DNA of 64,000 nucleotides from Macrotrachela quadricornifera (Eukaryota > Rotifera > Eurotatoria > Philodinida > Philodinidae), in assembly GCA_022393335.1 (NCBI GenBank), contig JAJEKB010000947.1:1-64000 (forward strand). The letters are read 5' to 3'. Numbering within the stretch: position 1 is the first letter of the stretch; every line of letters begins with the position of its first letter. The notes under the pieces were generated by a model. That model did not search any database. It saw only the letters and a list, made by a program, of their open reading frames with translations, and was not told where the DNA came from. Of this stretch, positions 35,774 to 47,572 are shown one piece after another. Both the position numbers and the translations under genes were made by a program.

Positions 35774-36315
35774 TTTATTTTGTGTATAAAGATATTTATA
35801 GTTAATAAAATAATTAGTTTTGAAATATATTCGTTAAGAATAATAAAAAAAAAACATGAAATAATATTTGCATTAAACTACTTAAAATACATGAAATCTA
35901 AATGAAAGACAAATAATATTCTTTTTACTATTATAAGAAAAAAAACACCCTATAAATGTTGATCTAAGCTCTCATATACATATATTTTACATAATTGTTT
36001 GTATTGATATATTATTCTGATCATTATTTCTCTTTTATTTTCAGGCAAAAAATACTGATGCTTTCATTTATTTTGAATAATATAATTTTTAGGAATTTTA
36101 TTGAAAAATAATGGATGAGGCGTTTTTAATGGTTCACTTTCTCATCACTTGATATGTTATAAGATGTGACATGAAAAGCTGTGTAACAATAATATTCTAT
36201 AGATAATGTCACAGCTTGTATTAATCGTCTAATAAAATCTTTGTCTATTCGTTATGACGAAAAAAAAAACAGATCAGTCACATATTGTATTAATATCATA
36301 TTGAAAAGAAGCACC
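35774..36315. other. No gene seen
   Basis: Upstream region of the gene at 36316; AT-rich without a named motif. Confidence 0.35.
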
Positions 36316-37065
36316 ATGAAAATTCTACTTGTTGGTTTTCTTAGTTTTTCATTCGTTCTTAATTTAATATCAACTTTGGAAACGTTCAATTCTCAATTGA
36401 ATAATCAAGAAGATAATATATATCATTCCGAGTCTCATCGTCAAGGTCTTTTCTATCAACAAGATCATTTACATAATATTAATCCTGTTCCTCAACAAAA
36501 TGATATTATCAATTATGAAAATAATCATTTTCAAAAAGAATTATACGAACAACAATCTCATTCACATTCTACCAATAATGTTCAACAACAAATTGGTATA
36601 ATTAATAATGAAGGTAATCAAACAATGCAACAAAATCATTCTCGTCTTCAAGGTAATAAAAATCAACTTCAACAATATTCTCAAAATATTAATAGATTTC
36701 AACAAGATAATTATCGTATTAATAATCGAATAGTTCATCCAAGATTTCGTTCTTTATTTCCAACTAGAAAAAATAATAAAATTCAATCTACATTATTAAA
36801 AACAACAACTATGGCTAATTTAAATTCAAATATATCATCAAATCGAACTCTTCTAGCAGATAGCAATGGTATTATTGATAAATTAAAATCATCAAGTCTT
36901 CTTGAAATTTTAACAACAAAAACAACTGATCATGGTGTTCAAACACGACGACGTATATCATTTGCTGATTTATATTATCAACAACAAATACGAGCATTTT
37001 TTGGTCATCAACATGATAAAGTTCCTTCTCGTACATATTCAAATATTAAAACAGGATTAAGATAA
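36316..37065 (+). CDS. Secreted N/Q/H-rich protein of unknown function
   Basis: Single exon of 249 residues starting at ATG 36316 (context GCACCATG). The frame is open 25 codons further upstream, but only the chosen Met is followed at once by a signal peptide, MKILLVGFLSFSFVLNLIST. The mature part is low-complexity and rich in Asn, Gln and His (QQ, NN and HS pairs), without cysteines. A basic RRR sits near the C-terminal YYQQQIRAFFGHQ. It could be a structural secreted protein or a peptide precursor. Dibasic sites are few and do not define repeated peptides. I do not recognise a family. Confidence 0.65.
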   Translation: MKILLVGFLSFSFVLNLISTLETFNSQLNNQEDNIYHSESHRQGLFYQQDHLHNINPVPQQNDIINYENNHFQKELYEQQSHSHSTNNVQQQIGIINNEGNQTMQQNHSRLQGNKNQLQQYSQNINRFQQDNYRINNRIVHPRFRSLFPTRKNNKIQSTLLKTTTMANLNSNISSNRTLLADSNGIIDKLKSSSLLEILTTKTTDHGVQTRRRISFADLYYQQQIRAFFGHQHDKVPSRTYSNIKTGLR

Positions 37066-37931
37066 TTAATATAATATTATTAATAAAAATGATCATTTAA
37101 AATAATAAAAAATCATTTAGTCTTATTTCTTTTCATATAAAAGAATTTTATTACTTTTAAAACTTGTTTTTATTGAAATTCGAAATTTGATAGATGTCTC
37201 TAAATAATGTCAACATTTTAAAGGTGGACGCTAAGCAAACAAAATCGAACAAACAGGCAGTAAAATGGTATCGAAATATTTTGTTTACATACTACGAAAA
37301 ATTTTCACTACTAAATATGTACGTAAATAGATTTTAGTTAAAGAATATTTCGAGAAATATATAACTATAAAACTAATATTTTTTTATTTAAATATATAAA
37401 TTAAAGATAAAGATATCATAAAAGTCGTTTTCTTTTTATTTTATTTTATTGTTGATATAAAATAAACTATTCTATAAAATATATAAATTATACTTAAAGA
37501 CTTTTATTCTTAGATCTTTTTATTTTTTATTAAGATTATATTATCTTTATATGACATAAATGAATATATATATTCAATTTCTTTTTTAAGGTGTAAAAGA
37601 AAAAATATAAAAAGAAAGAATTGATTACTTTCTAATCTATAAAACGTAAAAAAAGAAGCCGATTATATTATTTTTTCATTGCGTTGTTATTGTTCGACAC
37701 TTGAATAAGTGAACAAATTGAGAATTGACGTGTCTCGTTGAAATAGAAAAAAAAGTATATATTATTATTATTATAACAGCAATAACAAATTGAATCTAAC
37801 AGACGATTTTTTCTCGGCTTTTTTTTTTAAGATTTTTTTTCCAATATAATGGCTCACGATATCGATCATTATATATATATTTTTTGTGTTCAAAATTAAA
37901 TCAAAATTTTCATTTCGTATATAAACTTAAA
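37066..37931. other. Spacer; promoter side of the TTLL gene
   Basis: AT-rich intergenic DNA with A/T runs; no gene or repeat identified. Confidence 0.4.
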
Positions 37932-40900
37932 ATGCCTGCAGCACCACGACGACGTAAAACTAGCACTAGTGAATCAAGTGATGGTTCATCATCATCGGAT
38001 GATGATGATATACCTTCAACAATATTAGGAAGATCAATAATGAGTAAAACAAATGAATTAACACTTAAAGATGATGAAGATACAATTAATTATCAAGCAG
38101 GTTTACCTGAAGAATATGGTAAAATATATATTAATTTAATAAAAATAAAATAATCATTTATTTTATAGAGGTAGCAGGAGAATCTGATGATGATCGAAGA
38201 GTTACATCGAGAGCCATGGAATCATCTATATCAGGAACATATGATGATGATAAAAAACAACAATTAGCAAAAAGAAAACGAAAAAGGTTTGTTAAAAAAA
38301 AACCAAAATGTGTTTTTTTGAAAATTATTAATTTCTAGAGTATATTTTATTTGTGTATCAATGTGTAAATATGAATGTGTACGACGAGCAGCAAAACGAC
38401 TTAATTTTCGTGAAGTTTCAGATGAAGATGATTGGAATATTTATTGGACTGATACAAGTGTTGGAATTGAACGAGTTGCACAAATGAAAAAATGGCAGGT
38501 TAGAATATTGAAACAAAATACGTTTTTCTTTTATTTTTCATTAAAGAATATATATGTATATATTTTATATAGAAAATAAATCATTTTCCTGGTATGAGTG
38601 AAATATGTCGAAAAGATTCTTTAACAAGAAATATGTCAAGAATGGTTAAAATGTTTCCAAAAGAATATGCTTTTTATCCAAAAGCTTGGTGTCTTCCAGC
38701 TGAGTATGTTAAAGATTTTATTTTAATTTATATATTTTTGTCTTGTATTTGTTTTTTCTATTTAAATAGTTATAGTGATTTTGTTAAATATTATTCTGAA
38801 AAAAAATATAAAACATATATTTCTAAACCTGATGTTGGTTGTCAAGGTCGAGGAATATTTATAACAAAAAATCCTTCAAAAGATATTAAACCGTATGAAT
38901 TAATTTTCTATTTAGATTTCTTAATAATTAACTATTATATTTTTTGTTTAGAAATGATAATTTTGTTGTGCAAGTATATGTTAATCGTGTATGTATCATT
39001 TAAATATAATATAAATTAAGGAAAGAAGTTAAATTATAATACAAAAGATACCTAAGTCTATTGATACGGTCCTGTATTAATTCAGACGTTAATACAGGGC
39101 TGTATACGGATCTATTTTAATGGAGTGATGGTGCGTATTTCTGCGCCCATTATGGCTGACCGTATCGATAGACTTGGGTACTTGCATTCAATATGTTGAA
39201 TCTGATTGGATCCAATAGTTTGTTCCATGAGATTGATCCTCAACACTATATCTAAACTGATGACAATTAAAGTATAATTGACATTTAATCGACGGATCCA
39301 CCAATGATTCCATCACTCGAAATCCTATCTTTCAAGATTCCCTCGATCTTCAACTAATATTGACAACGAGCTAGTGTCCGAATTTTAAGAATATATGCCC
39401 TACATGAGTTAATTAAAAAAACAAAAGCGTTTTTTTCAAATCAATATCTATTCTCTCCGTTGTTGTTTTAGCCATTTTTAGTCGATGGTTTTAAATTTGA
39501 TTTACGTGTATATGTTGCTGTGACATCTTGTGATCCATTTCGAATATTTGTTTATAAAGATGGTCTAGCACGTTTTACAACTCAACATTATGAAGAACCA
39601 TCAAATTCTAATTGTGTATGTATTAAATTATTCTAAAGAACTTTTTGTTTTTTTATTTCTTTATTTTTAGAAAGATATTTTTATGCATTTAACTAATTAT
39701 GCTATTCAAAAACGCTCGGATGATTTCATTCGAGATGAAGATACTGGTACTAAACGGTAATATAAAATGAGAAATAGAAAATTTCTAAATTAGAAATATA
39801 TTCTAGTCGAATAACAACAATTAATCGTTGGTTAGTTGAACATGGTTATGATATAGTCAAATTATGGACAGATATTGATGATGTTATTATAAAAGTTCTT
39901 ATATCAGCACATCCTGTACTTAAACATAATTATCGTGCTTGTTTTCCTCAACATTATCGTGGTAGTGCTTGTTTTGAAATACTTGGTTTTGATATATTAA
40001 TTGATAGAAAATTAAAACCATATGTTCTTGAAGTATAAATATAATTTAAAAGACAAAAAAAAGAGTGGTTTTTTTTTTTCCTTAGGTAAATCATTCACCA
40101 AGTTTTACAACAGATTCAAAATTAGATCGTGAAATAAAAGATGCACTTATATATGATACAATATTATTATTAAATATGCCAGCTGCTGATAAACGTTTTT
40201 TTGTTGAAGAAGAAAAAAAACGTATAAAAGAAAGACTTTTTCAACGAATTAATAAAAAAGATAATAAATATCGTGAAGAACAAGAAGATATAGCTCAACA
40301 ATGGCAAAAAGAAATTGAAAAATGGGAAGATCAACATATAGGAAATTATCGAAGAATTTATCCTATAAATGATATAAATCAAAAATATGAAAAATTTTTT
40401 ACACAATCTGGTACACTTTATTCCGAAACAGCAGCTTCAAAAGCTAGAATTGAACAAGCCAAGTATATTAATTTTTTTTGTTGAATACGAAAAAGTTCTT
40501 CTTATTTTTTTTTCTTTTAGAGCACAAATGGATGAATTACAAAAAAAAACAAGAGAAATTAAATTCATTTAAAAATAGTAAATTATATTCAAATCCAGGA
40601 GGCAATAGTTCAAGAGAAATATATGGTGAAAGTCCATCAAAAAGAACATTACCTAATGTTAAATCATCAAGAAGTTCATCATTTAATCGAACATCTTTAA
40701 AACGTCTTACAACTGTAAATATTTTTCTTGTTTTTTTAGATAAATATTTTAATTTATTAATTTAGAATATGAATCAATCAATTCAACCAACTCAACCTTA
40801 TGGTGATTCAATAAAACCAATTGATATTGATGAAAATGAAGAATTAGACCGTATGTTATCACTTAAACATCGAGAAACACTTATTCGAGGAATGGGTAAA

Positions 40901-42850
40901 CTGAGAAACAAAAAACGATAATATTTAAATTAATTTTTTTTGTTTGTTAAATAAAAATAAAAAAAGGTATTGTTGATATGTGTCATCGAATGTTATTTGG
41001 TACAACAGGTACAATGGCTAACTTAACATTAGCAAATAATGTAATTACAGCATCACATGGACAACATCACACGATGGTTAGTAGAGAATATTCATTTATT
41101 TACTCAAATATTATCGGAAAGATCAATTCTTTCTTTTATATTAAATAATTCATTTGAGAAATTTTCAATCTACTAATGAAAGAAAAAACTATCGACTTTT
41201 GGAAGATTTAAATATATAAAAGACAGTTTAGAGGATTTTCTACATAATTTCATAAGGACGATTTTTCTAAATTGCGAATATGTATTGTGATGCATACCAT
41301 CGATCATGATGTTCGATATGTTTTCTAATGACCTGTTTATACACGATTGGAAATAATATTATTCCATGAGATGCCGCTTATAATTTTCAGTGGAAAAGAT
41401 AAAGAATTTTGTAACAAACTTGAAGAAATTTTACACTTTTTTTACAGTAGAAAAGTAAGATGGCAGCAATTCAAAAATTAAATAATGTGTTTTTCTTGGA
41501 TATTTTTACATGATTCGATAGATCTCGTCGAGCTCTACAAAGCTGTATACATGAAAAAAATTTAACATAGTTGTTGGATTAAAATTCACTGAAAACAGTT
41601 TAAAGAATGAACCAAAAAACACGCATTTTATATAGAGAAAAAAGTGATCTTTTTACACTGAATTCAGCTGTTTTCCATTAGCAGTTTTCACGCTGTATCG
41701 AATGAGTATATTTCGAAATGTCTTAGACAGTAAAAATAATCAACTTTGTAGAGCTTGACGAGATCTATTAAATCATGGAAAAATATCCAAGAAAAACACG
41801 ATATTTCATTTTTAAATGATTGACACCTTACTTTTCTACTGTAAAAAAAGTTAAAAATTTCTTTAAGTTTTTTATGTTCGATATAAAAAAGCTTGCATTG
41901 CCCTTACTATTTAGTCTCAATAAACCCCATTTTTAACTCACTTTCATTTGATATAAAAATTCCTTAACCCTTCTATTGAAAATTATAGGCGGTATCCTCT
42001 GGAATAATATTATTTTCAATCGTGTAGTATCATAGTTAACCAATACAAACACTTATACGTTTACATTTATCGATCATGTTTATGTTTCTTCATTAGAAAT
42101 AAATCTTGAGTATTGAAACTCTTAAAGAGAAAACATATCAACGTCTATTCGAATATTAATATAACACAACAGAGAGTACACAAAGTAAATAATACAGGTT
42201 ATATCAATAAGTGACATTTATTTATTGTTCTTACATAATCTCATGGTGTTTTTTTCTTTAATATCTTTTGTATAATGAAAACCTATGAGTTACTATAAAA
42301 TTTAAAAAAGAATAAATATGTTAAGTACAATTTTTAGCCACAAATTGATGTAAATGATCCAACACAAAATCTTTCTCTTCTTCAATATGTTGGTTCAAAA
42401 CTTCCTAATGCTCAATTAAATCGTCATCATGCAAATAATACCACATCAGCTCAAGTTCTTCAACAATATTTTACCAGTCAACAACATCAATTACAATCAA
42501 AATATGATATACGTACAAATCGAAATGTACATTTATTAGATGAAAAACTTCTCAATGTAAAAATAAAAACAAAAAAAAAAAGTCAAACTTTTTTTTTCTT
42601 CATTTTATTCCTATAGACAAATTCATCTCAAAATGGTTCTCGAACTGGTCGATATCAACAAACATTACGTTCAACAGAAATTAATCAACCACAAAATCGT
42701 GTTTTTCTTCAAACAAATATAATGCCACAAATTACAAATAATCTTTTACCTAAAGCAAATGTTGCTACAACAAATTCAGTATTAGAATCATCAATAAGAA
42801 CTAAAAGTGCAAATACAATGGCACGACAACGTACAGGTCTGTTAAGTTAA
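37932..42850 (+). CDS. TTLL6: Tubulin polyglutamylase, TTLL6/TTLL13 type
   Basis: Fifteen exons: 37932-38118, 38169-38286, 38339-38498, 38573-38703, 38770-38892, 38952-38988, 39472-39615, 39671-39756, 39807-40032, 40086-40462, 40521-40714, 40766-40895, 40967-41076, 42338-42556, 42617-42850, all in phase. TTL-domain landmarks follow in order: CKYECVRRAAKR, EDDWNIYWTD, KINHFPGMSEICRKD, FPKEYAFYPKAWCLPADY, KPDVGCQGRGIF (ATP-grasp), PFLVDGFKFDLRVYV, MHLTNYAI, CFEILGFDILID, LEVNHSPSFTTDS. This enzyme family adds glutamate chains to tubulin in cilia and flagella. An acidic Ser-rich N-terminus and a long Gln/Asn-rich tail flank the domain. One extra A in the A9 run at 40541-40549 shifts exon 11; with eight A the frame runs through. 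TTLL6 and TTLL13 cannot be told apart here. Confidence 0.9.
39051..39178. mobile_element. 128-bp MITE in TTLL intron 6, TA duplication
   Basis: Ends CCTAAGTCTATTGATACGG and, on the other strand, CCCAAGTCTATCGATACGG (21-bp ends, two mismatches), flanked by TA at 39049-39050 and 39179-39180. The ends match the exon-interrupting element at 21109-21397 (CCCAGGTCxATC..ACGG), so both belong to one family. It lies in a 483-bp intron where the neighbouring introns are about 50-75 bp. Confidence 0.85.
41341..42025. mobile_element. Foldback element in TTLL intron 13
   Basis: ACACGATTGGAAATAATATT at 41341 is mirrored by the segment ending AATCGTGT at 42025. Pairing continues inward, including TTTACAGTAGAAAAGTAAG (41452 and about 41825) and GATCTCGTCGAGCTCTACAAAG (41521 and about 41745). 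Arms are about 230-280 bp with a loop near 41580-41740. No coding. The host intron (41077-42337) is 1261 bp, by far the longest in the gene. Confidence 0.88.
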
Positions 42851-42900
42851 AATAGACCTTCACATACTTATATACACTTTTACACCTATTTCTTTTTTTT

Positions 42901-42910
42901 NNNNNNNNNN
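42901..42910. other. Assembly gap (10 N)
   Basis: Ten N bases between the 3' flank of the TTLL gene and the truncated P450. The uniform length suggests a placeholder rather than a measured size. Confidence 0.97.
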
Positions 42911-43479
42911 TTATCATGAAATGCAGGTGTTATTATACGTCGACGATTTTTCCATTTCGATCCATTACTAAAATATAATACAAAATTTGGATAATATTCT
43001 TCATCAAATGAACAAACCTTGTTAATAAACCTGTTTTAAGCCATGGATAAAGAAATTCATAATCTGATGATTTTTTTAAATTTTTTGAACTAGAAAAAAA
43101 ATGCTAAAAAAGAAAAATTTTTCAATTTTCTAATCTATAATTAATATAAACTTCAAGATCAACTGGATGAAAAAAAATCACATAAGGACGTATACCAAGC
43201 CATACACAATATAAAATTGAATGTTTACTTTGTTCATAATATGTAAGTAATTTTTGAGAAAATTCTATAAGAAAAATAATAAAAACTAGTGATAAATTTT
43301 TATTTATTCTTACGATACGGATTTAAAGGTAAATCAAATAGATTTCCCATTAAAGGTAATCTATTTGGTGGACATGGAATATCTCCATAAATTCGTAATA
43401 ATTTAATATAATTAATAAACCAGTTTCTTAATCGAAAGATAGTTAATAAAACTATTAAAAAAATCAATATTAATATCAT
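42911..43479 (-). CDS. Cytochrome P450, CYP4-type, 5' part cut by the gap
   Basis: Exons 43479-43314, 43264-43152, 43103-43018 and 42967 to the gap join in phases 1, 0 and 2. Residues 1-25 form a hydrophobic ER anchor, followed by the proline-rich hinge DIPCPPNRLPLMGNLFDLP. Then come FFSSSKNLKKSSDYEFL, YPWLKTGLLT and NGSKWKNRRRIITPAFHD, the helix B'-C region of CYP4 enzymes (fatty-acid and xenobiotic hydroxylases with haem thiolate chemistry). Only about 140 residues remain; the I-helix, ExxR and haem-binding Cys must lie beyond the gap. The exon starting at CAT 43103 was chosen because it keeps the frame. Confidence 0.85.
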
Positions 43480-43764
43480 TTCCTAAAATAAGATTAACGA
43501 TTTTTTTTTCTTTTTATTTTATAAAAATATAATAAAAAGCATGTGTCAGTTGAATCATCCTATAATAAAATGATATGCAGCAGATTGAAGGAACAAAAAA
43601 AAGAAAATTCTCTAAATATAACCAAGAAATAAAAGTCAATAAGAGATAATTTATCATTTGTTTTTTTCGCCATATATAACAAGTACATTAAGAAGTTTGA
43701 AAATCTCTTGAATAATATAATTCTACCTTAGAAGAAAAATTTCTTATTGACGATTACAAAACTG

Positions 43765-44140
43765 AATGTTTACTTTGTTCATAAAATGTAACGAAATTCT
43801 ATAAGAAAAAAAAAAAAAGAAAGAATGAAAACTAAAATAATGTATTATTATTTATTCTTACGATAAGAATTTAAAGATATTCCATTTGAGTAAACATCGA
43901 ATATGTCTATAAAATTCATATTAATATCATTTCCTAAAATAAGATTAACGATTGCTCTTTTTTTTTTCTTCTTATAATTTTTATTTTAAAAATAGAACAA
44001 AAAGAAAAATACAAATCAATTGAGCCATACTATAACAAAATAGTATATATGTTTAACAAGCAAAGAAAACTTCATAAATACATCCGAAGGAAGAAAAAAA
44101 AAACCAAGACGCATCGATAAAAGATAATTTATCTTTGAAT
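43765..44140 (-). pseudogene. Decayed duplicate of the P450 5' end
   Basis: The segment parallels 43228-43665: matching pieces are GAATGTTTACTTTGTTCATAA, AATTCTATAAGAAAAA, TTATTTATTCTTACGATA, ATTAATATCATTTCCTAAAA and AAGAGATAATTTATC or AAAAGATAATTTATC, in the same order. It covers the promoter side, start codon, a shrunken exon 1, intron 1 and the start of exon 2. Most of exon 1 is deleted and the frame stops after a few codons. Confidence 0.75.
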
Positions 44141-44159
44141 TTCTTTCTTTTTTTTTTTC

Positions 44160-45016
44160 TTATGTATGACGAGTACGTTTATATTTTTGAATATCATTTG
44201 TTGATAAATCTGTTGAATAATAATCACGTTTACGTGCTAATTGATTATCGACTTGTTGACGAACAAAATTTTCAAGTTGTTCAGAATGAGGATATGAACA
44301 TACATCAATACGATTTGGATTTTCATTATCTAAATATATAAAATAAAATTCATAGAATACTTTCTTTTTTTTTTTTTTCTTTCTCACCATTCATAACAAG
44401 TGCTTGTCGAAATGTTTGTAAATCATCGACAATATGAGGTTGATTTGTTGTATTATTTATTTCTGTTGGAGAAGTTAAATAATTTGATGAACGATCAGTT
44501 AAATAATGATAAATTTCGTCTGTATTTATATGTCGACGTTGTTTACGACGTGTCCATCGTAAAATATCTTTTGTTTTACGTTGTTCACCATTTCGAATAC
44601 CCAATTGAATTGCATCTTTTAAACTATCAAGACTTTCTAAAATAAAAAATAAAACACGTATTAAAAAAAATTGAATTTAAAAATTAGTCTTTACCTTTAT
44701 AAAGCATTGTAACAGATTCTGCTGCTGCATGCAACGTATTCCAATTATTTGTTCCATTTGATCGTTCTACATAATAATAAAAAAATTATTAAATTATCAA
44801 TAAAAAATTTTTTTTGTTACCACGAAACATTTTTGTAACATTGGTTGCCGCATTTTGAAATGCAAGAAATAATTTTTGTGTATGTAAATCATGTTGATCT
44901 GTTAAATTTTCATGAATATTTCTTTCAAGTTCATCTTCATATTTAATTAATCCATTATCATCATTATCAATAAATGATGTAAGATGACAATTTTGAGTAT
45001 CATTTAAATTCGACAT
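44160..45016 (-). CDS. HAPSTR1: HAPSTR1 (C16orf72) family protein
   Basis: Four exons, 45016-44821, 44766-44695, 44636-44388 and 44329-44160, join in phase to 228 residues. Diagnostic lines of the family are present: KLFLAFQNAATNVTKMFRE, LHAAAESVTMLYKESLD, AIQLGIRNGEQRKTKDILRW, RRKQRRHINTDEIYHYL, DLQTFRQALVMN, and a basic end IQKYKRTRHT. In mammals the protein partners the ubiquitin ligase HUWE1 and tunes stress responses in the nucleus (established for the family; here inferred). It is head-to-head with the NAP1 gene, with start codons 292 bp apart. The frame is intact. Confidence 0.88.
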
Positions 45017-45308
45017 TATTTAACAAATGAAAACAAAACTAAGAAAAATTTATTTATTTATAAATACAATAAATTACCCAAATAATGATGTCGCTAATTG
45101 TATTATATTGTTTATTATTTTATCATACATAAAAAAAAAATAAAATATTTATTTAATAAAATTCTTTTCTTTATTAAAAAAAATTTTTATTTTTTTTAAG
45201 AAATTTTAATTCAATTATTATTTTTATTGGTTAATTAATATTTAGTATAAATTACGCAGTAAATAGATAAATAGGATACTTTTTATAATACAGAAAAATC
45301 CAAAAGAC
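45017..45308. promoter_or_regulatory. Shared intergenic region of HAPSTR1 and NAP1
   Basis: 292 bp separate two divergent start codons, so both promoters must lie here or overlap the genes. The sequence is A/T runs plus AATTAATATTTAGTATAAAT near 45232. No specific factor site is claimed; bidirectional control is inferred from layout. Confidence 0.45.
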
Positions 45309-46791
45309 ATGGAGAAAAATGAAAATGAAAAAATAACATCTTCAACAAATGTTGAATCATCATTAAGTAATGTTGAAAATAATCAACAACGATGTGATTC
45401 AATGGGTGATGATGGATCATTTTTTGCCGGAAGGTATATTTAGATTTTATTTTTTTTTTATTTCGTTCTTTTATTTAGTTTACCAACTGAAGTTGTACGT
45501 CGTGTAAATGCACTTCGAAATATTCAAGCTGAACATCATAAAATTGAAGCTGGCTTTTTTGAAGAAGTTCATGCACTTGAATGTCGATATTTAAGCAAAT
45601 ATCAACCACTTTATGAAAAAGTATTACGAATGATTTTATTTTGTAAATTTTAATTTAATTTTGTGGTTTTAGCGTTTGAATATTATTAAAGGTACTTATG
45701 AACCAACAGAAGCTGAAGCTAAATGTGCATTTGATGAAGATGAAGTATATATATATATATAGTAATTTTGTTTTTGTAATATAAATTTATTTATTCATAG
45801 AATGATGAACAAGAAAAAAAACCAGCAGATGAAGAAAAAAAAGATGAACCAAAAAAAGAAGAAGGTAAACAAATTGTTTTATATGTATATACACATTAAA
45901 ATCTAGATTATTGATTAAACTGTGGAGTTAAACTCACACCTGACAGGTTCTAAGGATAATATACATCGACACTAAAAATTCAACCCAATAGAATAATGTA
46001 CGAACTGAGTGCGATAAAATTAGATTCATTATTTTACCTATTCAATGAATGATGATTTTTGAATCATTGTTAATTATATATTTTATTTTTAGAAAAAGCC
46101 GTCGGTGTTCCAGAATTTTGGTTACAAGTATTAAAAAATTCTGATGTTGTCTCAGAATTAATTAGAGTAAAAAATTTTATTTTCTTAAAAGATATTTTCT
46201 GTATATATAAATATATATTTATAGGAACAAGATGAAGAAGTTCTTAAACATCTTATTGATGTTCGTATAACAATGCAAAATGAAGCTGAACATAAAGGCT
46301 TTACTATTGAATTTGAATTTACATCAAATGAATATTTTACTAATACAGTATTAACAAAATCTTATGAACTTCGTACAGGACCTGATGAAGAAGAACCATT
46401 AGCATATGAAGGACCTGAAATAGTTAAATCAAAAGGTTGTGAAATTCAATGGAATAAAGGAAAAAATGTTACTTTAAAAATGGTTAAAAAAAGACAAAAA
46501 CATAAAAATCGTGGAACTATTCGTGTTGTTACAAAAGAAGTACAAACTGATTCATTTTTTAATTTTTTTTCACCACCAAATGGTATATGAAATTTAATAA
46601 AAATAATTAAAATATTTTTTTTTTTTGTTTTTAGTACCAGATGATCCTGATGCTGAACTTGAAGATAATGATGAAATAAAAATGTTAGCAGCTGATTTTG
46701 AAATTGGTCATATGCTTAGAGATTCAATTGTACCAAAAGCTGTACTTTATTATACCGGTGAAGTTGGTGATGAAGATGATGTTGATGTAAA

Positions 46792-46822
<31 letters not shown>

Positions 46823-47129
46823 TAATATATTTTTATATCTTTAGTATGATGAAGATGATGAAGATGAAGATGATGATGACGATGATGATGATGATGATGA
46901 TGACGATGATCAAGATGAAGATGAAGGTCATAAAGGTGCTCGAGGTGGTGGTCATGGTCATGGTCATGGTCATCATCATCATCATACAAGTGGTGGTAAA
47001 CATGGTTCCGGGGGTGTTAGTATACATTAAATTTTGTTTGTTATTAATATATTTTAATTTAAATAGAAATCTCGAGGCGGAAAACAAGGTGGTACTGGTG
47101 GTCAACAACCTGAGTGCAAACAACAGTAG
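45309..47129 (+). CDS. NAP1L1: Nucleosome assembly protein 1 family, His-rich tail
   Basis: Nine exons (45309-45433, 45479-45620, 45673-45744, 45801-45864, 46093-46166, 46225-46582, 46635-46786, 46845-47015, 47067-47129) give 406 residues. The NAP domain shows LPTEVVRRVNALRNIQ, EAGFFEEVHALE, GVPEFWLQVLKN, DVRITMQNE, GFTIEFEFTSNEYFTN, CEIQWNKGKNVT and FFNFFSPPNVPDD. NAP1 proteins are histone H2A-H2B chaperones. The tail is a long Asp/Glu run followed by a Gly-His stretch (GHGHGHGHHHHH) and a conserved-looking C-terminal ECKQQ, like vertebrate NAP1L1. The His block between the acidic tail and ECKQQ is not usual for the family. Orthology to NAP1L1 rather than NAP1L4 is not resolved. Confidence 0.92.
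46789..46821 (+). repeat. (AAT)n microsatellite in NAP1 intron 7
   Basis: About ten AAT units start two bases after the donor GTAAAATAATAA and fill most of a 58-bp intron. Confidence 0.9.
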
Positions 47130-47572
47130 AATAAAAAATTATTTTAGAAAAAAAAAATATATATCTCCCAAGTACCAATGTTTTTATTTTTCTCAGATGC
47201 TATTTGTTCTTTTTCTTTTTTTTTGTTTTTGTTTATTCTTTTTTCAAACATTGATTTATTATTGTTATATGATAAAAGATTTCTTTTTTCAGTTATATTA
47301 ATAGATTTAATGTTGAGAAAAAGAATATATATAAAAAGATAAGAAAAATAAGAAATTATTTTGTTACTTTATTTTTTTTTCGTTTTATTCATAAAGATAT
47401 GATTTTAGATATATATATATATATTAAGTTGAATAAAAAATAGGAATAATTTATTTCATTTTATTAGCCTCAAAAATATGAGAAAATTTTTCGATTAAAA
47501 TATTTTTTATTTTCTTTTTGTACAATAAACATTAAGCATTTATATGTAGAAAAACAAACAAAATAAAATTGA
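47130..47572. other. Convergent intergenic region
   Basis: Between the 3' ends of NAP1 and the minus-strand gene at 47573. T-rich with an (AT)n tract at about 47411; no gene. Confidence 0.5.

Noticed and set aside
40541..40549. Programmed ribosomal frameshift in TTLL
   Set aside because: The same kind of +1 shift appears in unrelated genes and in a transposon, without a conserved slippery context.
46750..47123. Antisense frames rich in Asp/His or Thr/Met opposite NAP1
   Set aside because: They are shadow translations of the GAT/CAT repeat exon and have no splice or start support.
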